Source: Arsenophonus sp. aPb
GTDB lineage: Bacteria > Pseudomonadota > Gammaproteobacteria > Enterobacterales > Enterobacteriaceae
NCBI RefSeq assembly: GCF_029873475.1
Contig: NZ_CP123499.1
Location: 1 to 64,000 of the forward strand
Reading direction: 5' to 3'
Length of the DNA stretch: 64,000 nt
Made by a program: the position numbers and the translations under genes. Below, one piece after another: positions 49,013 through 58,235 of the stretch (its first letter is position 1; every line of letters starts with the position of its first letter). Below the pieces are notes generated by a model. The model was not told the origin of the DNA and ran no database searches. It was given only the letters and a program-made list of their open reading frames with translations.

Positions 49013-51538
49013 GTGAAGATCGTAAAGTTTTTTCTTTTTTTTATAGTTTGTTGTCTTGTTTTGGGGGCTGGATCTATTTTTGGTTTGTACAAATATGTCG
49101 AATCAGAACTGCCTGATGTAGCAACATTAAAAGATGTTCGATTGCAAGTACCTATGCAGGTGTTAAGTGCAGAAGGTGAGTTAATCGCGCAATTTGGAGA
49201 GAAACGTCGTCTTCCATTGTCATTAAAGGAAATTCCCCCACTAATGATAAAAGCTTTTGTTGCGACGGAAGATAGCCGATATTATGAGCATCATGGTATT
49301 GATCCTATAGGAGTTTTTCGCGCTGTTTCGGTTATAGCTGCTTCCGGTCGTGCTTCGCAAGGGGCTAGTACAATAACGCAACAGTTAGCCAGAAATTTTT
49401 TCCTAAGCCGAGAAAAAACATTGATGCGTAAAGCTAAAGAGATGTTTTTAGCTGTCCGGATTGAGCAATTATTGTCAAAAGATGAAATTCTGGAACTTTA
49501 TTTAAATAAGATTTATTTAGGAAATCGCGCTTATGGTGTAGGTGCAGCTGCTTATGTTTATTTTGGTAAGTCTGTAAATGAATTAAGCTTAAGTGAAATT
49601 GCGATGATTGCAGGTTTACCAAAAGCACCTTCTACTTTTAATCCCCTTTATTCCTATGAACGAGCGATAAATCGTCGCAATATCGTATTATTACGGATGT
49701 TAGAAGAGGGGTATATTACTCAACAGCAATATAATGAAGCAAAGCGTGAAAAAATTATAGCCACTTATCACGCACCAAAAATTTCGTTTTCAGCGCCCTA
49801 TGTGGCAGAAATGGTTAGGCAAGAGCTCTATAAACGCTATGGTGAGAATGCCTATACCGATGGTTATAAAGTCTATACTACCATCTTCAGTAAAGATCAG
49901 ATAGCAGCAGAGAATGCTTTGCGTAATAACTTAATTAATTATGATATTCGTCATGGTTATCGAGGAGCAGAAAAAACTCTTTGGACGCAGCAACAAACGC
50001 CTTGGACACATGAACAAATTAGTGAAAAACTGAAAAAAACACCTACTTATGGGCCATTAATTCCCGCCGTAGTTATTGCGACAAATAGAAATAAAGCTGA
50101 AGTTATAATGTCAAATGGTGTTTCTGTTGAGTTGGCAATCAATGGTGTTTCTTGGGCACGTAAATATATTTCTGATGAGCGACAAGGTGTAACACCTAAA
50201 ACGGTTAACGAAGTTGTTAAAGTGGGAGAATTAATTCGTATAAGACAGGTTAAAGATAGTTGGTGGTTAGCGCAAATACCGGAAGCAAATTCGGCTTTTA
50301 TTGCTCTCAATCCAATCGATGGCGCTATTGTTGCGTTGGTTGGCGGGTTTGATTTTGAGTTAAGTAAATTTAATCGAGTAACCCAGTCGTTACGTCAAGT
50401 AGGTTCCAATATTAAACCTTTTCTTTATACCGCAGCATTAGATAAAGGATTAACGTTAGCTTCCTTATTAAATGATATGCCTATTACTCGTTGGGATGCT
50501 GGAGCTGATTCAGATTGGCGACCTAAAAACTCTCCCGCCAAATATGCAGGCCCAATCAGTTTGCGGCAAGGATTAGGCCAGTCGAAAAATGTTGTGATGG
50601 TACGAGCTATGCGTGCTATGGGGGTTGATTATGCGGCGGATTATTTAAAACGGTTTGGCTTTCCTGAAGAAAATATTAATCGAACCGAGTCATTGGCATT
50701 AGGAGCTCCGTCATTTACGCCTATGCAAATAGTTCGAGGTTATGCCGTTATGTCTAATGGTGGTTACCTTATCGATCCTTATTTCATTAGTCGAGTTGAA
50801 GGGCTACAAGGTCAAATTGTGTTTGAAGCTAAACCCAAAATCGCTTGTCCTAACTGTAAAGATATAGCTGTTATTTATAATGATGTACCAAAAATTGAAG
50901 AAATAAATGCAGAATCTATTGAGAATATAGTTAAATCTACAACGCCTATGAAGGGTCTTGAACATAGAGTAGATATTAATAGTGAAACACCAATAACCGT
51001 TCAACAAGAAAAATATGCTCCACATGTTATTAGTACACCTCTGGCTTTTTTGATTAGTAATGCAATGATGACGAATATTTATGGAGAGCCAGGTTGGATG
51101 GGGACAGGCTGGCTTGCGAGAGATTTTAAGCGTAAAGATATTGGCGGAAAGACAGGAACGACTAATAGTTCTAAAGATGCCTGGTTTTCTGGCTATGGCC
51201 CTGATGTCGTTGCTACAGCTTGGATAGGCTTTGATGATAATAAACGCAGTTTAGGGCGTACTATTACAGGTGGTGAAGCAGGTGCAAAAAGCGCTCAACC
51301 TATCTGGAATGATTATATGAAAGTTGTTCTTGATGGAGTTGTTGAAAATAAAATACAACCTCCTGATGGAATTATTTCTATTACTATTGATAACAAAACA
51401 GGTAAATTAGCAACAAATAATTCAGTAAGTAAAAGTTTGGAATATTTTATTGAAGGAACTGAACCTAAAAAAGCAGCTATTCGAGAGGTAGGTACAATCG
51501 TTATTTCTGAAGATGGAAATAGTCAGGAACTTTTTTAA
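49013..51538 (+). CDS. mrcA: Penicillin-binding protein 1a
   Basis: Bifunctional class A peptidoglycan synthase. The GTG at 49013, 8 nt after GGGA, gives 841 residues starting (M)KIVKFFLFF, as in E. coli mrcA, which also starts with GTG; the longer frame from 48971 is not used. Domains: transmembrane anchor at about 5-25, glycosyltransferase with catalytic ATEDSRYYEHHG and QGASTITQQLARNFF, an OB-like insert, and the transpeptidase with the serine nucleophile in GSNIKPF, the SKN motif and GGKTGTTNSS. It ends SQELF like E. coli. Confidence 0.97.
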   Translation: MKIVKFFLFFIVCCLVLGAGSIFGLYKYVESELPDVATLKDVRLQVPMQVLSAEGELIAQFGEKRRLPLSLKEIPPLMIKAFVATEDSRYYEHHGIDPIGVFRAVSVIAASGRASQGASTITQQLARNFFLSREKTLMRKAKEMFLAVRIEQLLSKDEILELYLNKIYLGNRAYGVGAAAYVYFGKSVNELSLSEIAMIAGLPKAPSTFNPLYSYERAINRRNIVLLRMLEEGYITQQQYNEAKREKIIATYHAPKISFSAPYVAEMVRQELYKRYGENAYTDGYKVYTTIFSKDQIAAENALRNNLINYDIRHGYRGAEKTLWTQQQTPWTHEQISEKLKKTPTYGPLIPAVVIATNRNKAEVIMSNGVSVELAINGVSWARKYISDERQGVTPKTVNEVVKVGELIRIRQVKDSWWLAQIPEANSAFIALNPIDGAIVALVGGFDFELSKFNRVTQSLRQVGSNIKPFLYTAALDKGLTLASLLNDMPITRWDAGADSDWRPKNSPAKYAGPISLRQGLGQSKNVVMVRAMRAMGVDYAADYLKRFGFPEENINRTESLALGAPSFTPMQIVRGYAVMSNGGYLIDPYFISRVEGLQGQIVFEAKPKIACPNCKDIAVIYNDVPKIEEINAESIENIVKSTTPMKGLEHRVDINSETPITVQQEKYAPHVISTPLAFLISNAMMTNIYGEPGWMGTGWLARDFKRKDIGGKTGTTNSSKDAWFSGYGPDVVATAWIGFDDNKRSLGRTITGGEAGAKSAQPIWNDYMKVVLDGVVENKIQPPDGIISITIDNKTGKLATNNSVSKSLEYFIEGTEPKKAAIREVGTIVISEDGNSQELF

Positions 51539-51570
51539 CAGTAATAATATTCTTTAATTTTTGTCTTTGA

Positions 51571-51605
51571 AATTAGGGTTATTAGATAGACCCTATTTCA
51601 TTTTA
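51571..51605. terminator. Candidate terminator after mrcA
   Basis: TAGGGT (51574-51579) pairs with ACCCTA (51590-51595) around a 10-base loop, followed by TTTCATTTT. It may serve mrcA and the convergent nudE. Confidence 0.5.
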
Positions 51606-51627
51606 CAATATTAGGACTTAATTGAGG

Positions 51628-52179
51628 TTAGCGAATATTTTTGAGATAACGCTGAGCATAAAATAATGCGCTAATATTTCTTGCTTCGTTAAAATCTTTA
51701 ACATCGAGTAGTTGCATCATATTGTCTATTGGCCAACGAATTTGTTCTAGTGGTTCGGGTTCATCGCCTTCCAGTTTTTCCTCATAAAGATTTTGTGCAA
51801 TGAATATATTCATTTTACTGGAAAAATAGGCCGGTGATATTGTTAGTTTTGCTAGTAATTCAATATGTTTTGCGCCATAACCAATTTCCTCTTTTAATTC
51901 TCTTATAGCAGCTTGTATGGCACTTTCCCCTTTATCAATTGCTCCTTTAGGAAATCCTAATTCATACTCTTCAATCCCAACAGCATATTCACGTATTAAA
52001 ATTAGTTCGTTATTAATGATAGGAACAATCAGTACGGCTTCATTTATTGTCGGCTGCATTCGTTCATAAAGACGTTTAACGCCATTACTAAATTCAAGAT
52101 CAACAGATTGGATACGAAAAAGTCTAGATTCAGCAATATTTTTTATATTCAGTATTTTGGGTTTTTTCATTTGTTTCAT
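51628..52179 (-). CDS. nudE: ADP compounds hydrolase NudE
   Basis: Nudix hydrolase of ADP-ribose, NADH and Ap3A. The ATG at 52179, 8 nt after GGGA, gives 183 residues; an upstream in-frame TTG adds six. The Nudix box reads GAIDKGESAIQAAIRELKEE followed by IGYG, a full match to GX5EX7REUXEEXGU. EYAVGIEEYELGFPKG and AYFSSKMNIFIAQ are shared with E. coli NudE. It sits between mrcA and igaA as in E. coli. Confidence 0.95.
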   Translation of the reverse strand: MKQMKKPKILNIKNIAESRLFRIQSVDLEFSNGVKRLYERMQPTINEAVLIVPIINNELILIREYAVGIEEYELGFPKGAIDKGESAIQAAIRELKEEIGYGAKHIELLAKLTISPAYFSSKMNIFIAQNLYEEKLEGDEPEPLEQIRWPIDNMMQLLDVKDFNEARNISALFYAQRYLKNIR

Positions 52180-52528
52180 ATACTGTGTCCCGGACAAATT
52201 TTGTTGAATAGATTATAACTTTTTATATTAAAGGCAAGGATAGGCTTTTGATTTTTTGCTGAAATCAATTGTCATTCAATCTATCTATTTAGTGATAATA
52301 TATCAATAAATTTAATCAGAGTTGATTATTATAATAAGGGTGTTTTAGTAATATTTTTATTAAATTATTTATTAATTGAACTACTATGTTGTTAAAATAA
52401 ATAATGTTAAATCGTAACTCATTGTTATTAATATTAAAAACAGAAAACTAGAATAGGAATTACCTTATTTAGAGCTAAGGAAAGGGTTGTTATTCTGCAC
52501 AGGCATTATTCGTTACATCGGGGAAGAA
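52180..52528. other. nudE-igaA divergent intergenic region
   Basis: 349 bp, strongly AT-rich, expected to hold both promoters. No reading frame, strong hairpin or recognisable operator is visible. Confidence 0.5.
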
Positions 52529-54673
52529 ATGAGCTTACCTTTTGTTATATTGGTTATTTTAATTATTTGCTTGTTTATATTAATTTTCTTTTTGTTTATG
52601 AAAGGAAAAAAAGGTAATGATGTAGATAGATTACCTTTCTTAATACATGCTAATTATCGCAAAATTACATCTGATGAATATCAGATAATTTGTGACTATC
52701 TTAAATATACCAATTCTGAACAAATCTTAATAAAGACAAAAGAGGCGACAATAAGAAAGTTATTTGATTTCCCTAAAAGAAATGCTTGGGTTTCTACGGG
52801 CTGTAATGCAATAACACGTTTTTCTTTAATCAACGAGCAAGATAATTTATGGCGCTATTTTATTGATTCTAAAGAAGTTCATTTACCCCGACAATTAGAA
52901 CCTTACTTAACAACGCAGAATGTTATGGATGTTGTTGATACGGATACCTTACCACTTGTTATATCAGTAAATAATCATTTTTTGGCTGATTTTAAGCAAG
53001 ATTTTAAACAATTTCATTTTGCTAGAGAAATAACATTTCCACCAGTTAATGCTTTAATTCAAGAAAGTGGTCAACAACTGGTAAAATTTATTAAGGTCAG
53101 AAAAGAGACGTTGGAAGAGTATAAGCTTAATCGATCGTTTAGTTTATGGGGCAGTGGTGTTATTTGTGTTGGGCTAATTGTTTGTGCACTTTCGTTATTT
53201 GTTATTGCTATTTTTTTTCCTTGGTTAATGTTGTTTGGTGGACTTACTTTTTTTGTTGGAGTATATCTTCTTTATCGACCATATATTTTTCGTAAGAGAT
53301 ATCAACAGGATATTCGTTGTGTAGTAGGTAAACCTAAACGATTGGGTTTATTCGGCGAATTTGATAAAGGTAAAAAACATAATATTTCATTGGCTGGAAT
53401 CGATCTTATTTATCCATCTCATTGGGAGCCATTCCTGGAATATGAGATTAATCAAGCTATTAATATTGACATGTATGCAAACGGTTACGTTGTTCGTCAA
53501 GGACGTTATCTATCTTTACATGAGGAGGCTCGTCGTTACCCATATAAAAGATATGGCAAAAATTTAATGTTGATGATAACTAGTTTTTTCCTCATGTTAC
53601 TTCTTCATTTTTATGAACCGGTGCAGTTACCAGCTAGGTTAATTTTTCATTGGCTTAATGGAGAAAATTATCGACATACAACAAATTATACCGAATTGGA
53701 AGTGATGCCGTTACAGATTGGTGATTATATTGCAGTTAAAGGTGTGGGTATGTGCTATGTACCCATTGATCTTATAGAGAAAGGGAATCGGTTTGATTTT
53801 CTCCCTTTTGATTGTTCCGGTATTTATTGGAATAATATAAGCCCCTCCCCTATACCTGAATCTGATATAGTTGAAAAAGTCTTTTCGCTTTCTACAACAG
53901 TTAAACAGCAGCTTTATTTTAATAATCTGGATCATAAAGTTAATCAGCAACTTAGACGCGAGATTATGAAATCTGGCATGAATTTGCTTGATAATTTTGC
54001 TGATATTATTTTAAAAACAAATTCATTATGCCCACTTAATAATGAGTGTTTTCGTTTAAAGAGCGCTTTAGTTAATTTAAGTGATACCTATGAATGGTCG
54101 GTACTTGTTGCTCGAGCTAAAAATGGAAAATTAGCAGGTACAAATGTGATATTGCGGCCAGGGGGAGCAGAAACCTTGGAAAAACTGGTTAATGAAACGA
54201 CCTCCTTTTATATTAATAGAGAAATAGAAAAAGCAGCAGCATTATTGAATTCACCGCCACCTAGAGGTGTATTACTTATTAGTGAAGAAGGAAAACAGTT
54301 TGTCGATTTAGTTTCATTTCACACTCCTGTTATTGATTCTTATACTCCATTACAAAAATGGCAAGAGCTGCAAAAATTGTCAGATATTTTGATGCATACT
54401 CCTTTTGAAGCAGAAGGTATTATTACTAAATTATTTGTCGATGCAAAAGGTACGCGTCATATTATTTTACATAGTAAACCTAGTTCTATGTTACTTTTAC
54501 GCTATATTAGTGCTTTTCTATTAAACTTGGTTTTAATGGCAACTTTTATATTGAATCTTATTCTGGTTATTACACGTAAACGTATAAATAAATGGCGATT
54601 AAAAAGTATTCGACAATATTATGAGCATTGTTTCAATATCGTTTCTTCCTCTGACCAGCAAAAAAATATTTAA
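52529..54673 (+). CDS. igaA: IgaA/UmoB family inner-membrane protein
   Basis: Essential-type brake on the Rcs envelope stress phosphorelay in enterics; the Proteus homologue UmoB affects swarming. From the ATG at 52529 (GGGGAAGAA upstream) the product is 714 residues (E. coli 711). Transmembrane segments lie at about 5-25, in two pairs near 210-260 and 345-365, and near 660-685, with a large periplasmic region between the last ones. Shared motifs are WRYFIDSKEVHLPRQ, DTLPLVISVN, RQGRYLSLHEE, GTGMCxx-type VGMCYVPIDL, LPFDCSGIYW and MHTPFEAEGIITKLF. E. coli has yrfG next; here hslR follows directly. Confidence 0.93.
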   Translation: MSLPFVILVILIICLFILIFFLFMKGKKGNDVDRLPFLIHANYRKITSDEYQIICDYLKYTNSEQILIKTKEATIRKLFDFPKRNAWVSTGCNAITRFSLINEQDNLWRYFIDSKEVHLPRQLEPYLTTQNVMDVVDTDTLPLVISVNNHFLADFKQDFKQFHFAREITFPPVNALIQESGQQLVKFIKVRKETLEEYKLNRSFSLWGSGVICVGLIVCALSLFVIAIFFPWLMLFGGLTFFVGVYLLYRPYIFRKRYQQDIRCVVGKPKRLGLFGEFDKGKKHNISLAGIDLIYPSHWEPFLEYEINQAINIDMYANGYVVRQGRYLSLHEEARRYPYKRYGKNLMLMITSFFLMLLLHFYEPVQLPARLIFHWLNGENYRHTTNYTELEVMPLQIGDYIAVKGVGMCYVPIDLIEKGNRFDFLPFDCSGIYWNNISPSPIPESDIVEKVFSLSTTVKQQLYFNNLDHKVNQQLRREIMKSGMNLLDNFADIILKTNSLCPLNNECFRLKSALVNLSDTYEWSVLVARAKNGKLAGTNVILRPGGAETLEKLVNETTSFYINREIEKAAALLNSPPPRGVLLISEEGKQFVDLVSFHTPVIDSYTPLQKWQELQKLSDILMHTPFEAEGIITKLFVDAKGTRHIILHSKPSSMLLLRYISAFLLNLVLMATFILNLILVITRKRINKWRLKSIRQYYEHCFNIVSSSDQQKNI

Positions 54674-54688
54674 CGTAATGAATAGAAT

Positions 54689-55105
54689 ATGAAAATACAG
54701 TCAGATATGGATTTGATTATCCGTTTAGATAAATGGTTATGGGCTGCACGTTTTTATAAAACTCGCGCAATTGCTCGTAAAATGATTGAAGGTGGCAAAG
54801 TTCACTATAACGGGCAGCGAAGTAAACCGAGTAAAGTCGTTGAAAAGCATGCCATTATAAAATTAAGACAAGGTAATGATGAGCTAACTATAAAAGTATT
54901 GGCCATTAGCGATCAACGACGGGGCGCATCTGAAGCTAGAGCGTTATACCGTGAAACACAAGACAGTATTGTAAATAGAGAAAAATTGGCATTAGTGCGG
55001 AAGACCAACTCATTAACAATGCCAAATCCAGAACGTCGTCCTGATAAGAAAGAACGACGTAACCTAATTAAATTTAAGCATACAAATTTAAGTGAGTCAT
55101 TTTGA
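54689..55105 (+). CDS. hslR: Heat shock protein Hsp15 (S4 RNA-binding)
   Basis: Binds free 50S subunits carrying peptidyl-tRNA after abortive translation, aiding ribosome rescue. The 138 residues (E. coli 133) begin with an S4 domain (RLDKWLWAARFYKTRAIARK; EGGKVHYNGQRSKPSKVVE) and end with a basic tail RPDKKERRNLIKFKH. It lies 15 bp after igaA and 27 bp before hslO, so a shared transcript is likely. Confidence 0.95.
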   Translation: MKIQSDMDLIIRLDKWLWAARFYKTRAIARKMIEGGKVHYNGQRSKPSKVVEKHAIIKLRQGNDELTIKVLAISDQRRGASEARALYRETQDSIVNREKLALVRKTNSLTMPNPERRPDKKERRNLIKFKHTNLSESF

Positions 55106-55132
55106 TGACTAACTTTAGCAATGAGAGAAAAT

Positions 55133-56005
55133 ATGTCTAAACATGACCAGTTACACCGTTTTTTGTTTGAAGATGATGCTGTTCGTGGTGAACTAGTTTC
55201 AGTTAATGAGACTTATAGAAAGATACTTCATCAACACAATTATCCGCCAGCAGTTAATTTATTATTGGGTGAATTGTTAGTTGCCACCAGTTTATTAACG
55301 GCAACTTTAAAATTTGATGGTGATATTACCATACAAATTCAAGGTGATGGCCCTGTAAAAATGGTGGTAATAAACGGAAATAATCATCAACAAATGAGAG
55401 GTGTTGCTCGTGTCGAGGGTTCAGTTACTAATCAATTATCATTAAAACAGATGGTTGGTCAAGGCTATATGGTGATCACGATTACACCAACAAATGGTGA
55501 GCGTTATCAAGGCGTTGTTGCATTAGAAAGTAGTACAATAGCAGAATGTTTGGATGATTATTTTAAACAATCAGAACAGTTGCAGACACGTTTATTTATT
55601 CATTCAGGTGAGATAAATGGCCAGCCTGCTGCCGGTGGAATATTATTGCAGGTATTGCCCTCTGCAAGTAGTGAAAGTCAGCATAAATTTGATCATCTAG
55701 TACAGTTAACCGCTACGATTAAGGGTGAGGAGCTATATACCTTAGAAACAAAGGAAATTCTTCATCGCCTTTATCATGAAGAAGATGTGACTTTATATGA
55801 TCCACAGCCAGTCGCCTTTCATTGCAACTGTTCAAAAGAGCGTTGTGAAAATATTTTGCTATCTCTGCCTGATGAAGATATTGAGCATATATTACATGAA
55901 CAGGGTGAAATTGATATTGAATGTGAATTTTGTGGGGCTGATTATCTGTTTAATAAACAAGATATAGAGGAATTGAAGCGAATTAAAAAACAACAGATTC
56001 ATTGA
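55133..56005 (+). CDS. hslO: Redox-regulated chaperone Hsp33
   Basis: Holdase activated by oxidative unfolding. The ATG at 55133 gives 290 residues (MSKHDQLHRFLFED), close to the E. coli start; an upstream ATG at 55121 supplies part of the GAGAG ribosome binding site. The C-terminal zinc switch is intact: CNCSKERC and CEFCG provide the CxC and CxxC cysteines. The core has ATSLLTATLKFDGDITIQIQ and INGNNHQQMRGVARV. The E. coli neighbour yhgE is missing before pckA. Confidence 0.95.
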   Translation: MSKHDQLHRFLFEDDAVRGELVSVNETYRKILHQHNYPPAVNLLLGELLVATSLLTATLKFDGDITIQIQGDGPVKMVVINGNNHQQMRGVARVEGSVTNQLSLKQMVGQGYMVITITPTNGERYQGVVALESSTIAECLDDYFKQSEQLQTRLFIHSGEINGQPAAGGILLQVLPSASSESQHKFDHLVQLTATIKGEELYTLETKEILHRLYHEEDVTLYDPQPVAFHCNCSKERCENILLSLPDEDIEHILHEQGEIDIECEFCGADYLFNKQDIEELKRIKKQQIH

Positions 56006-56068
56006 GTCATCCGTGCTTATTTTATGTCGTAATAAAGGATATAAACACATTTTTTTACTGTAGCGTTG

Positions 56069-56088
56069 ATCGTGCTCTAGATCGCATT
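56069..56088. promoter_or_regulatory. Candidate CRP site upstream of pckA
   Basis: CGTGC-TCTAGA-TCGCA has the consensus centre TCTAGA and the correct 6-bp spacing; the halves match TGTGA/TCACA at 3 and 4 of 5 bases. It lies about 120 bp before the ATG. E. coli pck is CRP-activated. Confidence 0.4.
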
Positions 56089-56203
56089 TCTAGTTGAGAA
56101 AATAGTTTAGATGAAATTTATTGATTTTTATCGCTGTTAATTTCGAGTAAAAATTTATGATAGGTCCTAATTAAGGTTAAAATTCATTTAGGAGCATAAA
56201 TTA

Positions 56204-57826
56204 ATGAGTGCAAAAAAAAACATTACTCCAGAAGAGATGGCTAGGTATGGTATTCATCAAGTTACTGAAATCGTTTATAACCCAGGATATGAACAATTAT
56301 TTGCAGAAGAAACAAAACCTTCTTTAAAAGGCTATGAACGCGGTATTGAAACTAACCTAGGCGCAGTGGCGGTTGATACCGGTATTTTTACCGGTAGATC
56401 ACCTAAAGATAAATATATCGTTCGTGATAACGTCTCTATGAATACCGTTTGGTGGGCGGATCAAGGTAAAGGAAAAAATGATAATAAACCGATGACCGAA
56501 GCGGTTTGGAAATCATTAAAAGATTTGGTGACTAACCAATTGTCAGGTAAGCGTTTATTTATTATTGATGCTTTTTGCGGGGCGAATGCAGATACCCGTT
56601 TGAAGGTGCGCTTTATTACCGAAGTGGCTTGGCAGGCACATTTTGTCAAAAATATGTTTATTCGCCCTACTGAACAAGAATTGATTGATTTTCAACCAGA
56701 TTTTGTTGTCATGAATGGTGCAAAATGTACTAATCCCAACTGGCAGGCTCAGGGCCTAAACTCAGAAAATTTTGTGGCGTTTAATTTGACTGAGCGTATG
56801 CAACTGATTGGCGGTACTTGGTATGGCGGTGAAATGAAGAAAGGATTGTTTTCTGTCATGAATTACTTGCTGCCATTAAAAGGCATTGCTTCGATGCATT
56901 GTTCAGCCAATGTTGGTGAAAAAGGTGATGTGGCTATCTTCTTTGGTTTGTCTGGTACAGGAAAAACAACCCTTTCTACCGATCCCAAGCGTAAATTAAT
57001 TGGTGATGATGAGCACGGATGGGATGATGATGGTGTATTTAATTTTGAAGGTGGTTGTTATGCTAAGACAATAAATTTGTCTGAAGCGGCAGAACCTGAT
57101 ATTTATCATGCGATCAAACGTGATGCATTATTAGAAAATGTCACTGTTTTGACTGATGGTACTGTTGATTTCAATGATGGAACAAAAACAGAAAACACGC
57201 GAGTTTCTTATCCTATTTACCATATTAATAATATTGTTAAACCAATTTCTAAAGCAGGCCATGCGACGAAAGTTATTTTTCTGACAGCCGATGCTTTTGG
57301 TGTTTTGCCACCGGTATCTTGTTTGACGCCTGAACAGACTGAATACCACTTTTTGTCAGGTTTTACCGCTAAATTAGCGGGTACCGAACGCGGGATCACT
57401 GAACCAACACCCACTTTTTCAGCCTGTTTTGGGGCTGCTTTTCTGACATTACATCCTACTCAATATGCTGAAGTATTAGGTAAGCGTATGAAAGCCGCTG
57501 GTGCAAAAGCGTACCTGGTTAATACCGGTTGGAACGGAACCGGTAAACGTATTTCGATTAAAGATACTCGTGCAATTATTGATGCAATCTTAAATGGGGA
57601 TATAGATAAAGCAGAAACTATAAATTTACCTGTTTTTAATTTAGCTATACCTACCAATTTGCCGGGAGTCGATAATAATATTTTAGATCCGCGTCATACT
57701 TATGCAGATAACAGCCAATGGGAAGTTAAAACTAAAGATTTAGCTACGCGATTTATTAATAATTTTGAGAAATATACTGATACCCAAGTTGGTGCTGCAC
57801 TTGTGAAAGCAGGTCCTAAATTGTAA
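56204..57826 (+). CDS. pckA: Phosphoenolpyruvate carboxykinase (ATP)
   Basis: Converts oxaloacetate and ATP to phosphoenolpyruvate, the first step of gluconeogenesis. The 540 residues equal E. coli Pck. The P-loop GLSGTGKTTLS and the adjacent metal site LIGDDEHGWDDDGVFNFEGG are intact, as are the substrate-binding TGIFTGRSPKDKYIVRD and the lid region GTERGITEPTPTFSACFG. GGAG lies 8 nt before the ATG. It is monocistronic, with a strong terminator. Confidence 0.97.
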   Translation: MSAKKNITPEEMARYGIHQVTEIVYNPGYEQLFAEETKPSLKGYERGIETNLGAVAVDTGIFTGRSPKDKYIVRDNVSMNTVWWADQGKGKNDNKPMTEAVWKSLKDLVTNQLSGKRLFIIDAFCGANADTRLKVRFITEVAWQAHFVKNMFIRPTEQELIDFQPDFVVMNGAKCTNPNWQAQGLNSENFVAFNLTERMQLIGGTWYGGEMKKGLFSVMNYLLPLKGIASMHCSANVGEKGDVAIFFGLSGTGKTTLSTDPKRKLIGDDEHGWDDDGVFNFEGGCYAKTINLSEAAEPDIYHAIKRDALLENVTVLTDGTVDFNDGTKTENTRVSYPIYHINNIVKPISKAGHATKVIFLTADAFGVLPPVSCLTPEQTEYHFLSGFTAKLAGTERGITEPTPTFSACFGAAFLTLHPTQYAEVLGKRMKAAGAKAYLVNTGWNGTGKRISIKDTRAIIDAILNGDIDKAETINLPVFNLAIPTNLPGVDNNILDPRHTYADNSQWEVKTKDLATRFINNFEKYTDTQVGAALVKAGPKL

Positions 57827-57856
57827 TTTTTGATTAAAGGTTACTAATAATAAAAT

Positions 57857-57896
57857 AAAAAGTGCATAGAATATAATTAAAGCTATGCACTTTTTA
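57857..57896. terminator. pckA terminator (bidirectional)
   Basis: AAAAAGTGCATAG (57857-57869) pairs perfectly over 13 bp with CTATGCACTTTTT (57883-57895) around a 13-base loop. Confidence 0.9.
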
Positions 57897-58111
57897 TTTA
57901 ATTGTGAATATGTGTTGCGGTATTAATGAATTGAAATCGGATGGCGAAAATTTTTTTTAAAGTTGTTTCTATGGCTTGCTGTTCTGTTATATCCGATAGT
58001 ATATAAGTCAAAAAGCGGAGTTTATTAAAACATTTCGCTTTATAATGAAATCTTTATTAAGTACCCGCGATGATAAAATTGATTGGAAAATATTAAAAAT
58101 AGAAAAGTGCT
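57897..58111. other. Intergenic stretch between pckA terminator and ryhB
   Basis: Low-complexity AT-rich DNA with no supported gene. A 22-codon frame at 58045-58113 has no homology I recognise and overlaps the ryhB terminator. Confidence 0.4.
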
Positions 58112-58211
58112 AAAAAAGTGCCAGCGCTAGGCTGGCATAAGTAAACACTGGAAGCAATGTGAGCAATGTCGTCCTTTCATATGATCCAAGAAAGGTTCAT
58201 CTGAAAGTGTT
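58112..58211 (-). ncRNA. ryhB: RyhB iron-responsive small RNA
   Basis: About 100 nt on the - strand. The core GACGACATTGCTCACATTGC followed by TTCCAGT (58173-58147) is essentially identical to the E. coli RyhB seed region. A 5' hairpin forms from CCTTTC (58195-58190) and GAAAGG (58178-58173). The 3' end is a Rho-independent terminator, TGCCAGC-CTAGC-GCTGGCA then C and six T (58137-58112), matching the E. coli GCCAGC...GCTGGC-TTTT layout. A Fur box overlaps the promoter. RyhB pairs with mRNAs of iron-using proteins through Hfq and lowers them under iron starvation; sodB-type targets are expected. The 5' end is an estimate. Confidence 0.92.
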
Positions 58212-58216
58212 TTAAT

Positions 58217-58235
58217 GATAATAGTTATCACTATC
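58217..58235. promoter_or_regulatory. Fur box over the ryhB promoter
   Basis: GATAATAGTTATCACTATC matches 15 of 19 bases of the Fur consensus GATAATGATAATCATTATC. On the - strand it includes TATTAT (58223-58218), a probable -10 element about 7 nt before the presumed ryhB start; TTTACA lies 15 bp upstream of that. Fur-Fe would repress ryhB in iron-replete cells. Confidence 0.82.

Noticed and set aside
58045..58113. 22-codon frame starting MKSLLSTRDDKIDW between pckA and ryhB
   Set aside because: No ribosome binding site, no recognisable relatives, and it runs into the ryhB terminator.
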